From: Frateuria_A yonginensis
GTDB lineage: Bacteria > Pseudomonadota > Gammaproteobacteria > Xanthomonadales > Rhodanobacteraceae
NCBI RefSeq assembly: GCF_037137055.1
Contig: NZ_JBBBNY010000004.1
Span: 248,001-312,000 of the forward strand
Direction of reading: 5' to 3'
DNA length: 64,000 bases
Part shown: one piece after another, positions 37,810 through 46,349 of the stretch
Layout: the number at the start of each line of letters is the position of its first letter
Position numbering within the stretch: position 1 is the first letter of the stretch
Notes under the pieces: model-generated
The model's database searches: none
The model's input: only the letters and a program-made list of their open reading frames with translations
What the model was told of the DNA's origin: nothing
Translations under genes and position numbers: made by a program

Positions 37810-38868
37810 TCAGAACAGATCGATGCTGCCGGTCACCGCCACCGGACCGAGCGCGCCGCGGGCGAGCAGGTCCTCGTAGCCGTGGGTGCGGTTGCGGCCG
37901 TGCTGCTTGGCGAAGTAGAGCGCCTTGTCGGCGCGGTCGATCACCATTTCCGGGTAGTCGGTCAGCGAGGCGCGGGCGTAGCCGATGCTGACGGTGACGT
38001 GCCCCACCTGCGGGAACGGGTGCTGCGCGACGCGTTCGCGGAAGCGCTCGAGCGCGCCACGCGCGCCGGCCTCGTCGTGTCCGGCCAGCAGCACCACGAA
38101 CTCCTCGCCGCCGAAGCGGAACAGCACGTCGTCGTGGCGGAAGCTGGCGCGCATCTGCTGGGCCAGCAGCAGGATCACCTCGTCGCCGTAGACGTGGCCG
38201 TAGGTGTCGTTGACCCGCTTGAAGTGGTCGATGTCGAAGATCGCCAGCCATACCGACGCCACCCCCGCCGTGGGCGGCTGGCGCAGCAGCCGCTGCAGGT
38301 GGCGCTCGAAGGTGCGCCGGTTGTACAGGCCGGTGAGCTTGTCGCGCTCGCTCTCCTGCAGCAGGGTGATGTAGTTGGCATAGATCCGCGCGAAGCCCTC
38401 GGCCAGCGCGAGCGCGCCCTCCAGCGGCGCATCGCCCTCCAGCTGCAGCGCGCCCAGGGCGCGGCCCTCGTGCAGGATCGGCACGAACAGCCGGTGCAGG
38501 CCGCGGGCGTCGACGTCGGCGTGCGGCTGCTGTTCCTCCATGCAGCGCGCCAGGGCCGGATCGCCTGCCACCGCCTCGGCGTCGACCACGTGCGCGCCCT
38601 GCGCATCGACCACGCAACGCACGATGCTTTCGCGCCGCAGGCCGTCGATCGCGCGCTTGCACAGTACCACCGCGCGTGCCGGCGCCAGTTCGGCCAGCGA
38701 CAGGGCCAGGCCCTGGTCCAGCGCATCGATGTCGCGGTGGTGGGTGAAGGCCGCCACCGTATCGAGCAACCGCGCCGGCAGGACCAGCGGGCGTGCCGCC
38801 GGGGTCGCCTCCGTCCGCGCGGATGCCGCCGGCTTCCCTTGCGCAACGATGTCGTAGGCCACGGACAT
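37810..38868 (-). CDS. GAF-GGDEF diguanylate cyclase
   Basis: 352 residues, cytoplasmic. A GAF-like domain (about 35-170) is followed by a GGDEF domain beginning D-K-L-T-G-L-Y-N-R-R. The active site is G-G-E-E-F at 253-257, so it should make c-di-GMP. R244-H-D-D247 sits exactly five residues before it and is an intact product-inhibition I-site (R-x-x-D). A small cytosolic cue binding GAF is likely, but unknown. Start at ATG 38868, 223 bp from the divergent small protein gene. Confidence 0.92.
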   Translation of the reverse strand: MSVAYDIVAQGKPAASARTEATPAARPLVLPARLLDTVAAFTHHRDIDALDQGLALSLAELAPARAVVLCKRAIDGLRRESIVRCVVDAQGAHVVDAEAVAGDPALARCMEEQQPHADVDARGLHRLFVPILHEGRALGALQLEGDAPLEGALALAEGFARIYANYITLLQESERDKLTGLYNRRTFERHLQRLLRQPPTAGVASVWLAIFDIDHFKRVNDTYGHVYGDEVILLLAQQMRASFRHDDVLFRFGGEEFVVLLAGHDEAGARGALERFRERVAQHPFPQVGHVTVSIGYARASLTDYPEMVIDRADKALYFAKQHGRNRTHGYEDLLARGALGPVAVTGSIDLF

Positions 38869-39091
38869 GTCGTCCTCCCGTCGAAGGGCCTCCGCCCGAT
38901 GTCCGGCCGCCCATGCGTCGGAGTCCGTCGCCCGATCTATCGGCCGCGCCTGTACGGCGCTTGAGCGCCTGCGGTGCGCCGCGGCCTGGAACTGTGCCGC
39001 AACGCACCTTTTCGCGCGCTCACCCGCCGCTCGCGTGCGTTTGACGGCGGTTGCGCGAGGCTGGTCCGGGCCTCGAGAAGGAGCATCCGCC

Positions 39092-39265
39092 ATGCCGAAC
39101 AACCCGCAGCATCCCGAACCGCCGATCGCGCAACCGGGCAAGCAACGGCCGGAGCAGGAGATCCGCGATCCCGGTCATGCCCAGCCGGCCCGCGATGCCG
39201 ATCCCGACCCGCTGGGCGACAGCCCGCTGCGGGACGACGACCCGCTGCGGCCGCCGCCGCTTTAG
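39092..39265 (+). CDS. Small proline- and charge-rich protein (57 aa), unknown
   Basis: 57 residues, rich in Pro, Asp and Arg, with no hydrophobic stretch; probably disordered and cytosolic. Repeated D-P-L and D-D-D-P-L-R elements lie near the end. A strong SD (AGAAGGAG) is 8 bases before the ATG, which makes a real gene likely. I do not recognise it. It sits alone between the divergent cyclase and ubiA. Confidence 0.6.
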   Translation: MPNNPQHPEPPIAQPGKQRPEQEIRDPGHAQPARDADPDPLGDSPLRDDDPLRPPPL

Positions 39266-39336
39266 CCCCGCCCGCACGGACCGCCAGCGGCGCCCCCGGG
39301 CCCCGCCCGGACGGGTGCCTGCGGCCGTGCTCGGGC

Positions 39337-39342
39337 TAAACT
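39337..39342 (+). promoter_or_regulatory. Candidate -10 (TAAACT) of ubiA
   Basis: TAAACT ends 6 bases before the ubiA ATG, so transcription would start at or next to the start codon (leaderless mRNA). The ATG also has no SD. No good -35 was found. Confidence 0.4.
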
Positions 39343-39348
39343 CGCGGC

Positions 39349-40353
39349 ATGGCCCCTCCATCCCGCAAGCGCCAGCGCCGCACGCCGCCGTCCACGGCGC
39401 GGCCGCGCCCGCCTTCCCGCCCGATCCGCCCCGCCGACAGCTCGACCCGCGCCACCCGCGTGCTCGACCTGCTGCTGCGCCGGCTGCCGCCGCATTGGCG
39501 CGGCAAGGCCGCCGACTACCTGGTGCTCACCCGCATGGACCGGCCGATCGGCGCACTGCTGCTGCTGTGGCCGACCTGGTGGGCGCTGTGGCTGGCCGCC
39601 GGCGATTTCCCGCCCTGGGGCCCGCTGGTGATCTTCACCCTGGGCGTGTTCGCGATGCGCGCGGCCGGTTGCGCGATCAACGATTATGCCGACCGCGAGC
39701 TCGACCCGCAGGTGGCGCGCACCGCCGGGCGGCCGATCGCCAGCGGCCGGGTCAGCCCGCGCGAGGCGCTGGTCGTGTTCGGCGTGCTGCTGGTGTTCGC
39801 CTTCGTGCTGGTGCTGTTCACCAATGCGCTGACCATCAAGCTGTCCTTCGCCGGCGCGGCGCTGGCGGCGATCTATCCGTTCACCAAGCGCTGGACCTAC
39901 CTGCCGCAGGTGGTGCTGGGCGCGGCCTTCGGCTGGTCGATCCCGATGGCGTTCGCGGCGGTGTCGAACACGGTGCCGCCGCTCGGGTGGCTGCTGTTCC
40001 TGGGCAACATCCTGTGGTCGGTGATCTACGACACCGAGTACGCGATGGTCGACCGCGACGACGACTTCAGGGCCGGCGCCAAGTCCACGGCGATCCTGTT
40101 CGGCGACGCCGACGTGCCGATCCTGGGCATGCTGATCGGGACGTTCCTGCTGGCCATGCTGTTCGTCGGCCAGCGCGCGCAGCTGGGCTGGCCGTACTGG
40201 CTGGGCCTGCTCGGCGCGGCGGCGCTGTTCGGCTACCAGCTGTGGCTGATCCGCGGCCGCGCCCGCGCAGCCTGCCTGGCCGCGTTCCGCCACAACAACT
40301 GGGTCGGGCTCGCGCTGTGGGCCGGCATCGTGCTGGCGCTCGCGGTGCGCTGA
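39349..40353 (+). CDS. ubiA: 4-hydroxybenzoate polyprenyltransferase
   Basis: 334 residues, UbiA membrane prenyltransferase with about 8-9 helices. The two Mg-diphosphate motifs are N-D-Y-A-D-R-E-L-D and Y-D-T-E-Y-A-M-V-D-R-D-D-D. It attaches the polyprenyl tail to 4-hydroxybenzoate in ubiquinone synthesis. It carries an extra ~50-residue Arg/Pro-rich N-terminus compared with E. coli UbiA. The real start could be internal, but no better start with SD is visible. Followed by a REP pair and the convergent comF. Confidence 0.92.
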   Translation: MAPPSRKRQRRTPPSTARPRPPSRPIRPADSSTRATRVLDLLLRRLPPHWRGKAADYLVLTRMDRPIGALLLLWPTWWALWLAAGDFPPWGPLVIFTLGVFAMRAAGCAINDYADRELDPQVARTAGRPIASGRVSPREALVVFGVLLVFAFVLVLFTNALTIKLSFAGAALAAIYPFTKRWTYLPQVVLGAAFGWSIPMAFAAVSNTVPPLGWLLFLGNILWSVIYDTEYAMVDRDDDFRAGAKSTAILFGDADVPILGMLIGTFLLAMLFVGQRAQLGWPYWLGLLGAAALFGYQLWLIRGRARAACLAAFRHNNWVGLALWAGIVLALAVR

Positions 40354-40373
40354 GCGCCAGCGCCTGGGCGCAC

Positions 40374-40447
40374 GAACACGCTTGCTCGCGATGTCTGTTC
40401 CCGCGGGTGCCGCAAAAGCCAGAGCATCGCGAGCAAGCTCGCTCCTA
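40374..40447. repeat. REP-like inverted pair between ubiA and comF
   Basis: Left arm CGCTTGCTCGCGATG (to 40393) and right arm GCATCGCGAGCAAGCTCGCT (40424-40443) facing each other. The outer GTAGG-like end (TAGGAGC on the minus strand) supplies the TAG stop of comF. Confidence 0.8.
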
Positions 40448-41173
40448 GCTGCGGTCGGGGCGCCGCTGCGGCGCGCGTGCCAGCGCCCAGACCTCCACCC
40501 GGGCCACGCCCGCGCGCCGGAGCACCCGCGCACATTCGGCCAGCGTGGCGCCGGTGGTCATCACGTCGTCCAGCAGCGCCACGTGGGACGGCAATGCCAT
40601 GTCCTCGCGCAGGGCGAACGCGCCGCGCACGTTGCGTCGGCGTGCGGCCGCGTCCAGCTCGGTCTGCGCCGCGGTGGCGCGCCGGCGCAGCAGCAGGTCG
40701 TGGCGCACCGGCACGCCCAGCGTCCGGCCCAGCGGCCGGGCCAGTTCCAGCGCCTGGTTGTAGCCGCGCTGGCGCAGCCGCGCCCGGTGCAACGGCACCG
40801 GCAGGATCAGCGCCGGACGCGGGGAAGGCGGCGGCAGGCTTCGCCACAGCTCGGCCAGCGTGCGCCCGGCGGCGAGATCGCGGCCGAACTTGTAGCGCGC
40901 TTCCAGCCGGTCCAGCGGCCAGCCGTAGCGGAACGGCGCCCACGCCGCGTCCCACGGCGGCGGCCTGCGCTGGCAGGCGCCGCACAACGCGGCCGGGGCC
41001 GGCAGCGGCAGCGCGCAACGCGCACAGCAGGTGGTGTTGCGCGGCAGCTCGCCGGCGCAGGCGGCGCACAGGTCCAGGCGCTCCCGGCCGGCATCGCCGC
41101 AGAGCAGGCAGCGCCAGGGCAGCAGCCAGGCGTGCAGGCGGTGCCAGCTGCGGATCAGCGCGTCCCTGCGCAT
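40445..41173 (-). CDS. comF: ComF family phosphoribosyltransferase-like protein
   Basis: 242 residues. An N-terminal zinc-ribbon-like part with four C-x-x-C pairs (C-L-L-C, C-A-A-C, C-A-R-C, C-G-A-C) precedes a type I PRTase domain with the PRPP loop L-L-D-D-V-M-T-T-G-A-T. ComF is needed for DNA uptake/transformation in several bacteria; its molecular action is unclear. It follows the small membrane protein gene by 10 bp on the same strand. Its TAG stop lies in a REP element. Confidence 0.92.
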   Translation of the reverse strand: MRRDALIRSWHRLHAWLLPWRCLLCGDAGRERLDLCAACAGELPRNTTCCARCALPLPAPAALCGACQRRPPPWDAAWAPFRYGWPLDRLEARYKFGRDLAAGRTLAELWRSLPPPSPRPALILPVPLHRARLRQRGYNQALELARPLGRTLGVPVRHDLLLRRRATAAQTELDAAARRRNVRGAFALREDMALPSHVALLDDVMTTGATLAECARVLRRAGVARVEVWALARAPQRRPDRS

Positions 41174-41183
41174 CGGCGGGGCC

Positions 41184-41390
41184 TCAGCCCTGCGGCTTGT
41201 ACAGCGCCGCGTCGAGGATCGACCACAGGTGGATGATCCACCCCATCCAGACGATCCACAGCACGGCGGCCAGCACGAACATGACGATCGCCTTCAGCAG
41301 CCGGCCCTGCACCAGCTGCCCCAGGCCCGGGATGAAGAAACTGCACACCGCCGCGATCACGTTGCCGGTGCTGCCCTGACCTGTGCTCAT
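41184..41390 (-). CDS. Small two-helix membrane protein (68 aa)
   Basis: 68 residues with two hydrophobic segments, the first containing F-F-I-P-G-L-G-Q-L, a P-G-x-G-Q turn like that in TM2-type small membrane proteins. Function unknown. SD AGGAGAT precedes the ATG. First gene of a two-gene unit with comF and divergent from bioB. Confidence 0.75.
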   Translation of the reverse strand: MSTGQGSTGNVIAAVCSFFIPGLGQLVQGRLLKAIVMFVLAAVLWIVWMGWIIHLWSILDAALYKPQG

Positions 41391-41472
41391 GCCGATCTCC
41401 TGGGAGGGAACGGCCCGATGGTAGCGGAGCGGCGCGCGCCCGGCGCCGTCAACCCGGCGTATCGCTTTTTGG

Positions 41473-41501
41473 TTGACACGGTCCCGGCCGGCTCCCACAC
41501 T
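41473..41501 (+). promoter_or_regulatory. Promoter of bioB
   Basis: TTGACA (perfect), 17-bp spacer, CACACT (3/6), 28 bases before the bioB ATG. No palindrome resembling a known biotin-repressor site was recognised. Confidence 0.55.
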
Positions 41502-41528
41502 GCCGCGTCCCCACGCGGAGCCGCCACG

Positions 41529-42530
41529 ATGACCGCTTCCCCGATCCGCCACGACTGGACGCGCGCGGAAGTCGCCGCCCTGTTCGCCCTGCCGTTCAAC
41601 GAGCTGCTGCACCGCGCGCACACGGTGCACCGCGCGCACCACGATCCCAACGCGGTGCAGGTCTCCACCCTGCTCTCGATCAAGACCGGCGGCTGCCCGG
41701 AGGACTGCGCCTACTGCCCGCAGGCGCAGCGCTACCAGACCGGGGTGAAGGCCGAGAAGCTGATGAGCGTGGAGGCGGTGGTGGCGCGCGCGCAGGCCGC
41801 GAAGGACGCCGGCGCCAGCCGCTTCTGCATGGGCGCGGCCTGGCGCAGCCCGAAGGACCGCGACGTGGCCAAGGTCGCGCAGATCGTCGCCGCGGTGAAG
41901 GCGCTGGGCCTGGAGACCTGCGCCACGCTCGGCATGCTGAGTGGCGAGCAGGCCGACACGCTCAAGCAGGCCGGGCTGGACTACTACAACCACAACCTCG
42001 ACAGCGCCCCGGAATTCTACGGCCGGATCATCCACACCCGCGAGTACCAGGACCGCCTGGACACCCTCGGGCACGTGCGCGCCGCCGGCCTGAAGACCTG
42101 CTGCGGCGGCATCGTCGGCATGGGCGAGACGCGCGAGCAGCGCGCCGGCCTGCTGCAGGCGCTGGCCAACCTGCCCGAGCACCCGCAGTCGGTGCCGATC
42201 AACCAGCTGGTGCAGGTCGAGGGTACGCCGCTGCACGGCACCGAGGCGCTCGACCCGTTCGAGTTCGTGCGCACCATCGCGGTGGCGCGCATCCTGATGC
42301 CCGCCTCGATGGTGCGCCTGTCCGCCGGCCGCCAGCAGATGGACGACGCGGTGCAGGCGCTCTGCTTCTTCGCCGGCGCCAACTCGATCTTCTACGGCGA
42401 GAAGCTGCTCACCACCGGCAACCCCGACGTGGCCGCCGACCGCCGGCTGTTCGAGCGGCTCGACCTGCACCCGATGGAGGTGATCGAGCACGCCGGCACC
42501 GTACACGCGGGCCTCTGCGAACCCGCCTGA
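41529..42530 (+). CDS. bioB: Biotin synthase
   Basis: 333 residues, radical-SAM enzyme that inserts sulfur into dethiobiotin. The [4Fe-4S] cluster Cys are C56-x3-C60-x2-C63 (G-G-C-P-E-D-C-A-Y-C-P-Q). Further motifs are Y-Y-N-H-N-L-D and R-L-S-A-G-R. ATG 41529 has SD GGAG. It heads the biotin cluster; bioF begins 41 bp after its stop. Confidence 0.96.
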   Translation: MTASPIRHDWTRAEVAALFALPFNELLHRAHTVHRAHHDPNAVQVSTLLSIKTGGCPEDCAYCPQAQRYQTGVKAEKLMSVEAVVARAQAAKDAGASRFCMGAAWRSPKDRDVAKVAQIVAAVKALGLETCATLGMLSGEQADTLKQAGLDYYNHNLDSAPEFYGRIIHTREYQDRLDTLGHVRAAGLKTCCGGIVGMGETREQRAGLLQALANLPEHPQSVPINQLVQVEGTPLHGTEALDPFEFVRTIAVARILMPASMVRLSAGRQQMDDAVQALCFFAGANSIFYGEKLLTTGNPDVAADRRLFERLDLHPMEVIEHAGTVHAGLCEPA

Positions 42531-42571
42531 GCTGCGGCAGGCCGAAGGCAGGAAAAAACTGCGGGACGACC

Positions 42572-43837
42572 ATGCCACCGGAGCACCCACCAGGCCCCTG
42601 CGCGCCAGCCCACTCCGCCGACCGTGCCGGGGCGGCGGACACCGCGCGCGCGGACCTGCTGCGGCGACTGGCCATCCGCACGGCCGAGCGCGCCCGCGCC
42701 GGCCTGCTGCGTCGCGCCCGCACCGTCGAGCGTGCCGAAGGGCCCTGGCAGGAGGTGGGCGGCCGCCGGCTGCTGGGCTTCTGCTCCAACGACTACCTCG
42801 GGCTGGCCGGGCATCCGCAGCTGATCGCCGCCTTCAAGCGGGTGGCCGACGACGAGGGCGTGGGCAGCACCGCCGCGCACCTGGTCTGCGGCCACCGGCG
42901 CGAGCACGCCGCGCTGGAGGAAGCGCTGGCCGAGTGGACCGGGCGCGAGCGCGCGCTGCTGTTCTCCAGCGGCTACCAGGCCAACCTCGGGGTGATGCAG
43001 GCCTTGCTCGCCCGTGGCGACCTGTGCGTGCAGGACAAGCTCAACCACGCCAGCCTGCTCGACGGTGCGCAGCTGGCCGGCGTCACACTCAGGCGCTATC
43101 CGCATGCCGACGCGGCGGCCGCCGCGCGCCAACTGGCCGGCGAGCCCGGCGCCGGTGCGCTGCTGGCCACCGACGGTGTGTTCAGCATGGACGGCGACCG
43201 CGCGCCGCTGCGCGCGCTGGCCGCCCTGTGCCGCCGCGAAGGCGCCATGCTGATGGTCGACGACGCGCACGGCCTGGGCGTGCTCGGCCCGGACGGCGCC
43301 GGCAGCGTGGCCGAGGCGGGACTGGGCGTGGGCGAGGTGCCGGTGCTGATGGCCACACTGGGCAAGGCGCTGGGCTGCCACGGCGCGTTCGTCGCGGGGC
43401 CGGCCGGCTTGATCGAGGGGCTCACCCAGTTCGCCCGCGGCTTCGTCTACACCACCGCGTTGCCGCCGGCGCTCGCCGCCGCCGCGCTCGCGGCGGTGCG
43501 GGTAGCGCGCGCGGAAGCCTGGCGCCGCGACAAGCTGGACGCGCTGATCGCGCGCCTTCGCCGGGGCGCGGCCGAGCTGGGGCTGCCGCTGCTGGCTTCG
43601 GACACGCCGATCCAGCCGCTGCTGCTGGGCGAGGCCGACGCGGCGCTGGCCGCCGCCCGCGCATTGGAGGAACGCGGGCTGCTGGTCGGTGCGATCCGCC
43701 CGCCCACGGTGCCGGCGGGCGGGGCGCGCCTGCGCATCACGCTGAGCGCCGCGCACGAGGAAGCGCATGTCGATCGCCTGCTCGACGCACTGGCGCGGCT
43801 GCCGCGTGCCCCGGCCGCCGCGGGCGCGCCGGTATAA
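42572..43837 (+). CDS. bioF: 8-amino-7-oxononanoate synthase
   Basis: 421 residues, PLP-dependent alpha-oxoamine synthase condensing pimeloyl-ACP with alanine. Motifs: S-N-D-Y-L-G-L, D-D-A-H-G-L-G, and the PLP lysine in T-L-G-K-A-L-G. The N-terminus is about 30 residues longer than in E. coli BioF; a later start is possible. Second gene of the biotin row, with trhO 28 bp downstream. Confidence 0.94.
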   Translation: MPPEHPPGPCAPAHSADRAGAADTARADLLRRLAIRTAERARAGLLRRARTVERAEGPWQEVGGRRLLGFCSNDYLGLAGHPQLIAAFKRVADDEGVGSTAAHLVCGHRREHAALEEALAEWTGRERALLFSSGYQANLGVMQALLARGDLCVQDKLNHASLLDGAQLAGVTLRRYPHADAAAAARQLAGEPGAGALLATDGVFSMDGDRAPLRALAALCRREGAMLMVDDAHGLGVLGPDGAGSVAEAGLGVGEVPVLMATLGKALGCHGAFVAGPAGLIEGLTQFARGFVYTTALPPALAAAALAAVRVARAEAWRRDKLDALIARLRRGAAELGLPLLASDTPIQPLLLGEADAALAAARALEERGLLVGAIRPPTVPAGGARLRITLSAAHEEAHVDRLLDALARLPRAPAAAGAPV

Positions 43838-43838
43838 T
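43833..43838 (+). promoter_or_regulatory. Consensus -10 element before trhO
   Basis: TATAAT covers the last bases of bioF, 27 bases before the trhO ATG. A -35 is not clear. It suggests trhO-bioH-bioC may also be transcribed from inside the cluster. Confidence 0.5.
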
Positions 43839-43865
43839 CCGCGGTTCGCCCCGCGCACTCCCCGC

Positions 43866-44618
43866 ATGATCGTCAACGTCGCCGCCTACCGCTTCGTCCC
43901 GCTCTCGGACCTGCCCGTACTGAGCGAGGCCGTGCGCACCCGCGCGGAGCGCCTGGCGCTCAAGGGCACCGTGCTGCTCGCCCCCGAGGGCATCAACCTG
44001 TTCCTGGCCGGCGCGCGCGAAGACATCGACGCCTTCCTGGAGTGGCTGCGCGCCGACGCGCGCTTCGCCGATCTGCCGGTGAAGGAGTCGATTTCCGGGC
44101 AGGTGCCGTTCGGCCGCCTGCGCGTGCGCCTCAAGCGCGAGATCATCACCTTGCGCGCGCCCGTCGCGCCCCATCGTTGCCGGGCGCCCGCAGTGGAGGC
44201 CGCCACGCTCAAGCGCTGGCTCGACCAGGGCCACGACGATGCCGGTCGCGAGCTCGTGCTGCTGGACACGCGCAATGCCTACGAAACCGACGCGGGCCGC
44301 TTCGCCGGCGCCGTCGACTACCGCCTGCCGCACTTCACCGCGCTGCCGGACGCCGTGCTCGCCGACCGCGAACGCTACGTGGGCAAGACCATCGTCTCCT
44401 ACTGCACCGGCGGCATCCGCTGCGAGAAGGCGGCGTTGCACCTCGCGGCGCTCGGCGTGGGCGAGGTGCTGCAGCTGGAAGGCGGCATCCTGACGTACCT
44501 GCAAGACACCGACGGCAGCCACTGGGAAGGCGACTGCTTCGTGTTCGACGGCCGCGGCGCGGTCGACAAGAGCCTGCGACCCGTGCTGCGGGGCGAGGGG
44601 GCGGAAGACCTGGCATGA
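43866..44618 (+). CDS. trhO: tRNA uridine(34) hydroxylase, rhodanese family
   Basis: 250 residues. The N-terminal part (1-95) has the UPF0176/TrhO signature K-G-T-V-L-L-A-P-E-G-I-N. The C-terminal rhodanese domain has the active loop Y-C180-T-G-G-I-R-C186-E-K. TrhO installs 5-hydroxyuridine at tRNA wobble U34. It lacks the extra Cys-rich tail of E. coli TrhO (350 residues), as do other short members. It is embedded in the biotin cluster, and its stop overlaps the bioH start by four bases. Confidence 0.88.
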   Translation: MIVNVAAYRFVPLSDLPVLSEAVRTRAERLALKGTVLLAPEGINLFLAGAREDIDAFLEWLRADARFADLPVKESISGQVPFGRLRVRLKREIITLRAPVAPHRCRAPAVEAATLKRWLDQGHDDAGRELVLLDTRNAYETDAGRFAGAVDYRLPHFTALPDAVLADRERYVGKTIVSYCTGGIRCEKAALHLAALGVGEVLQLEGGILTYLQDTDGSHWEGDCFVFDGRGAVDKSLRPVLRGEGAEDLA

Positions 44619-45394
44619 CCCTGCACATCGACCAGCTCGGCCACGGCCCGCAGCCGCTGGTGCTGATCCACGGCTGGGCCATGCACGGCGGCGTGTTCGC
44701 GCCGCTGGTGCAGGCGCTGGCCGAGCGCTGCACGCTGTACGTGGCCGACCTGCCCGGCCACGGCCATTCGCGCCATTGCGGGCTGCCGCTGGAGCCGCAC
44801 GTCGTCGCCGACGCGATCGCCCGTGCGACGCCGCCGGCGCCCTGGCTGGGCTGGTCGCTGGGCGGCCTGGTCGCGCTCGCCGCGGCGCTGGATCTGCCCG
44901 GGCAGGTGCAGGGCCTGGCCATGCTCTGCGCCACGCCGAAATTCGTGCGCGGCGCGGATTGGCCCCACGGCAGCGACGGCACGCTGGTGCACCAGCTCGC
45001 GCTCGACCTGGAAACCGACTACCGCGCCACGCTGGAGCGCTTCCTCGCGCTGGAGGCGATGGGCAGCGACGACCCCAAGGCCGGGCTGCGCCGCCTGCGC
45101 GCGGACGTCTTCGCGCGTGGCGAACCGGAGCTGCGCGTGCTGCAGGAAGGCATCGTCCTGCTCGAACGCAGCGACCTGCGCGCGCGCCTGGCGCAGCTGG
45201 CGGTGCCCAGCGTGTGGATCGCCGGGCGTCGCGACCGGCTGGTGCCCCCGGCGGCGATGGCCTGGTCGGCGGCGCAGTGCGGTGGCCGCTTCGTGGAGAT
45301 CCCGCACGCCGGCCACGCCCCCTTCATCGGCCATGCCGATGCCGTTGCCGCGGCGCTGGCACCGCTGTCGGTATCCATGGAAGACCCGGCATGA
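44615..45394 (+). CDS. bioH: Pimeloyl-ACP methyl ester esterase
   Basis: 259 residues, alpha/beta-hydrolase. The nucleophile is S81 in G-W-S-L-G-G (S82 in E. coli), with Asp in G-R-R-D-R-L-V-P and His in H-A-G-H-A-P-F. It removes the methyl group from pimeloyl-ACP methyl ester after chain elongation started by BioC. It overlaps trhO and bioC by ATGA junctions on both sides. Confidence 0.93.
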   Translation: MTLHIDQLGHGPQPLVLIHGWAMHGGVFAPLVQALAERCTLYVADLPGHGHSRHCGLPLEPHVVADAIARATPPAPWLGWSLGGLVALAAALDLPGQVQGLAMLCATPKFVRGADWPHGSDGTLVHQLALDLETDYRATLERFLALEAMGSDDPKAGLRRLRADVFARGEPELRVLQEGIVLLERSDLRARLAQLAVPSVWIAGRRDRLVPPAAMAWSAAQCGGRFVEIPHAGHAPFIGHADAVAAALAPLSVSMEDPA

Positions 45395-46269
45395 GCGCCT
45401 TCCACCTCGACCGCGCGCAGGTGCGCCGCAACTTCAGCCGTGCCGCGGCCAGCTACGAGCAGCACGACGCCCTGCAGCGCGAGGTGCAGGCCGACCTGCT
45501 CGGCCGCCTGGACTTCTATCTGCAGGTTCCGGAGCGCGTGCTGGACGTCGGCGCCGGCACCGGCCGCGGCAGCGCGCTGCTCAAGAAGCGCTGGCCGAAG
45601 GCCCAGGTGATCGCGCTCGACCTGGCGCAGCCGATGCTCGAGGCCGCGCGCCGGCACCAGAGCCTGCTGCGCCCGTTCCAGCGCGTGTGCGCCGAGGCGA
45701 CTCGCCTGCCCTTCCCCGACCACAGCGTCGACGTGCTGCACTCGAACCTGTGCTTCCAGTGGATCGACGACCTGCCGGCGCTGTTCGGCGAGTGCGTGCG
45801 CGTGCTCCGGCCCGGTGGCCTGCTGGCGTTCTCCAGCTTCGGCCCGGACACGCTGAAGGAACTGCGCGCCGCCTGGGCCGCGGTGGACCAGCGCTCGCAC
45901 GTCAGCCGTTTCCTCGACATGCACGACGTCGGCGACGCCATGCTCAACGCGGGCCTGCGCGACCCGGTGCTGGACGTGGCGCGCTACACGCTCACCTACA
46001 GCTCGCCGCGCGCGCTGCTGAAGGAGCTCAAGGGCCTGGGCGCCACGCATGCCGACCAGGCCCGCGAACGCCACCTCACCGGCAAGGCGCACTACCGCGC
46101 CATGCTCGCCGCCTACGAGGCGATGCGCGTCGACGGCCGCATCCCGGCCACCTGGGAAGTGGTCACCGCGCACGCCTGGGGCCCGCCGCCCGGCCAGGCC
46201 CGCCGTACCGCGGAGGGCGAGATCGCCACCTTCTCCCTCGACAGCCTGCGCGGCTCGCGCCGCCGCTGA
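45391..46269 (+). CDS. bioC: Malonyl-ACP O-methyltransferase
   Basis: 292 residues, class I SAM methyltransferase with V-L-D-V-G-A-G-T-G-R-G (motif I), a family-typical V-R-R-N-F-S-R-A-A-x-x-Y N-terminus, and N-L-C-F-Q-W. It methylates malonyl-ACP to start pimelate synthesis. Coupled to bioH by a four-base overlap. BioA and BioD are not in the window, so the pathway is completed elsewhere. Confidence 0.95.
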   Translation: MSAFHLDRAQVRRNFSRAAASYEQHDALQREVQADLLGRLDFYLQVPERVLDVGAGTGRGSALLKKRWPKAQVIALDLAQPMLEAARRHQSLLRPFQRVCAEATRLPFPDHSVDVLHSNLCFQWIDDLPALFGECVRVLRPGGLLAFSSFGPDTLKELRAAWAAVDQRSHVSRFLDMHDVGDAMLNAGLRDPVLDVARYTLTYSSPRALLKELKGLGATHADQARERHLTGKAHYRAMLAAYEAMRVDGRIPATWEVVTAHAWGPPPGQARRTAEGEIATFSLDSLRGSRRR

Positions 46270-46311
46270 GTCGCCCGCGCGCCACTGGCGCAATCTTCAC
46301 CGGCGCCTGCC

Positions 46312-46317
46312 TATAGT
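46312..46317 (+). promoter_or_regulatory. Candidate -10 (TATAGT) of the SDR-trehalase unit
   Basis: TATAGT lies 32 bases upstream of the SDR ATG, in the 80-bp gap after bioC. The -35 is not recognisable. Confidence 0.45.
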
Positions 46318-46349
46318 GGGCGACCTCATCCACTTCCCGAGGAGACGCG

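Noticed and set aside
41391..41528. Possible riboswitch or BirA site before bioB
   Set aside because: No known riboswitch fold or dyad typical of a biotin repressor site is recognisable; only a plain promoter is seen.
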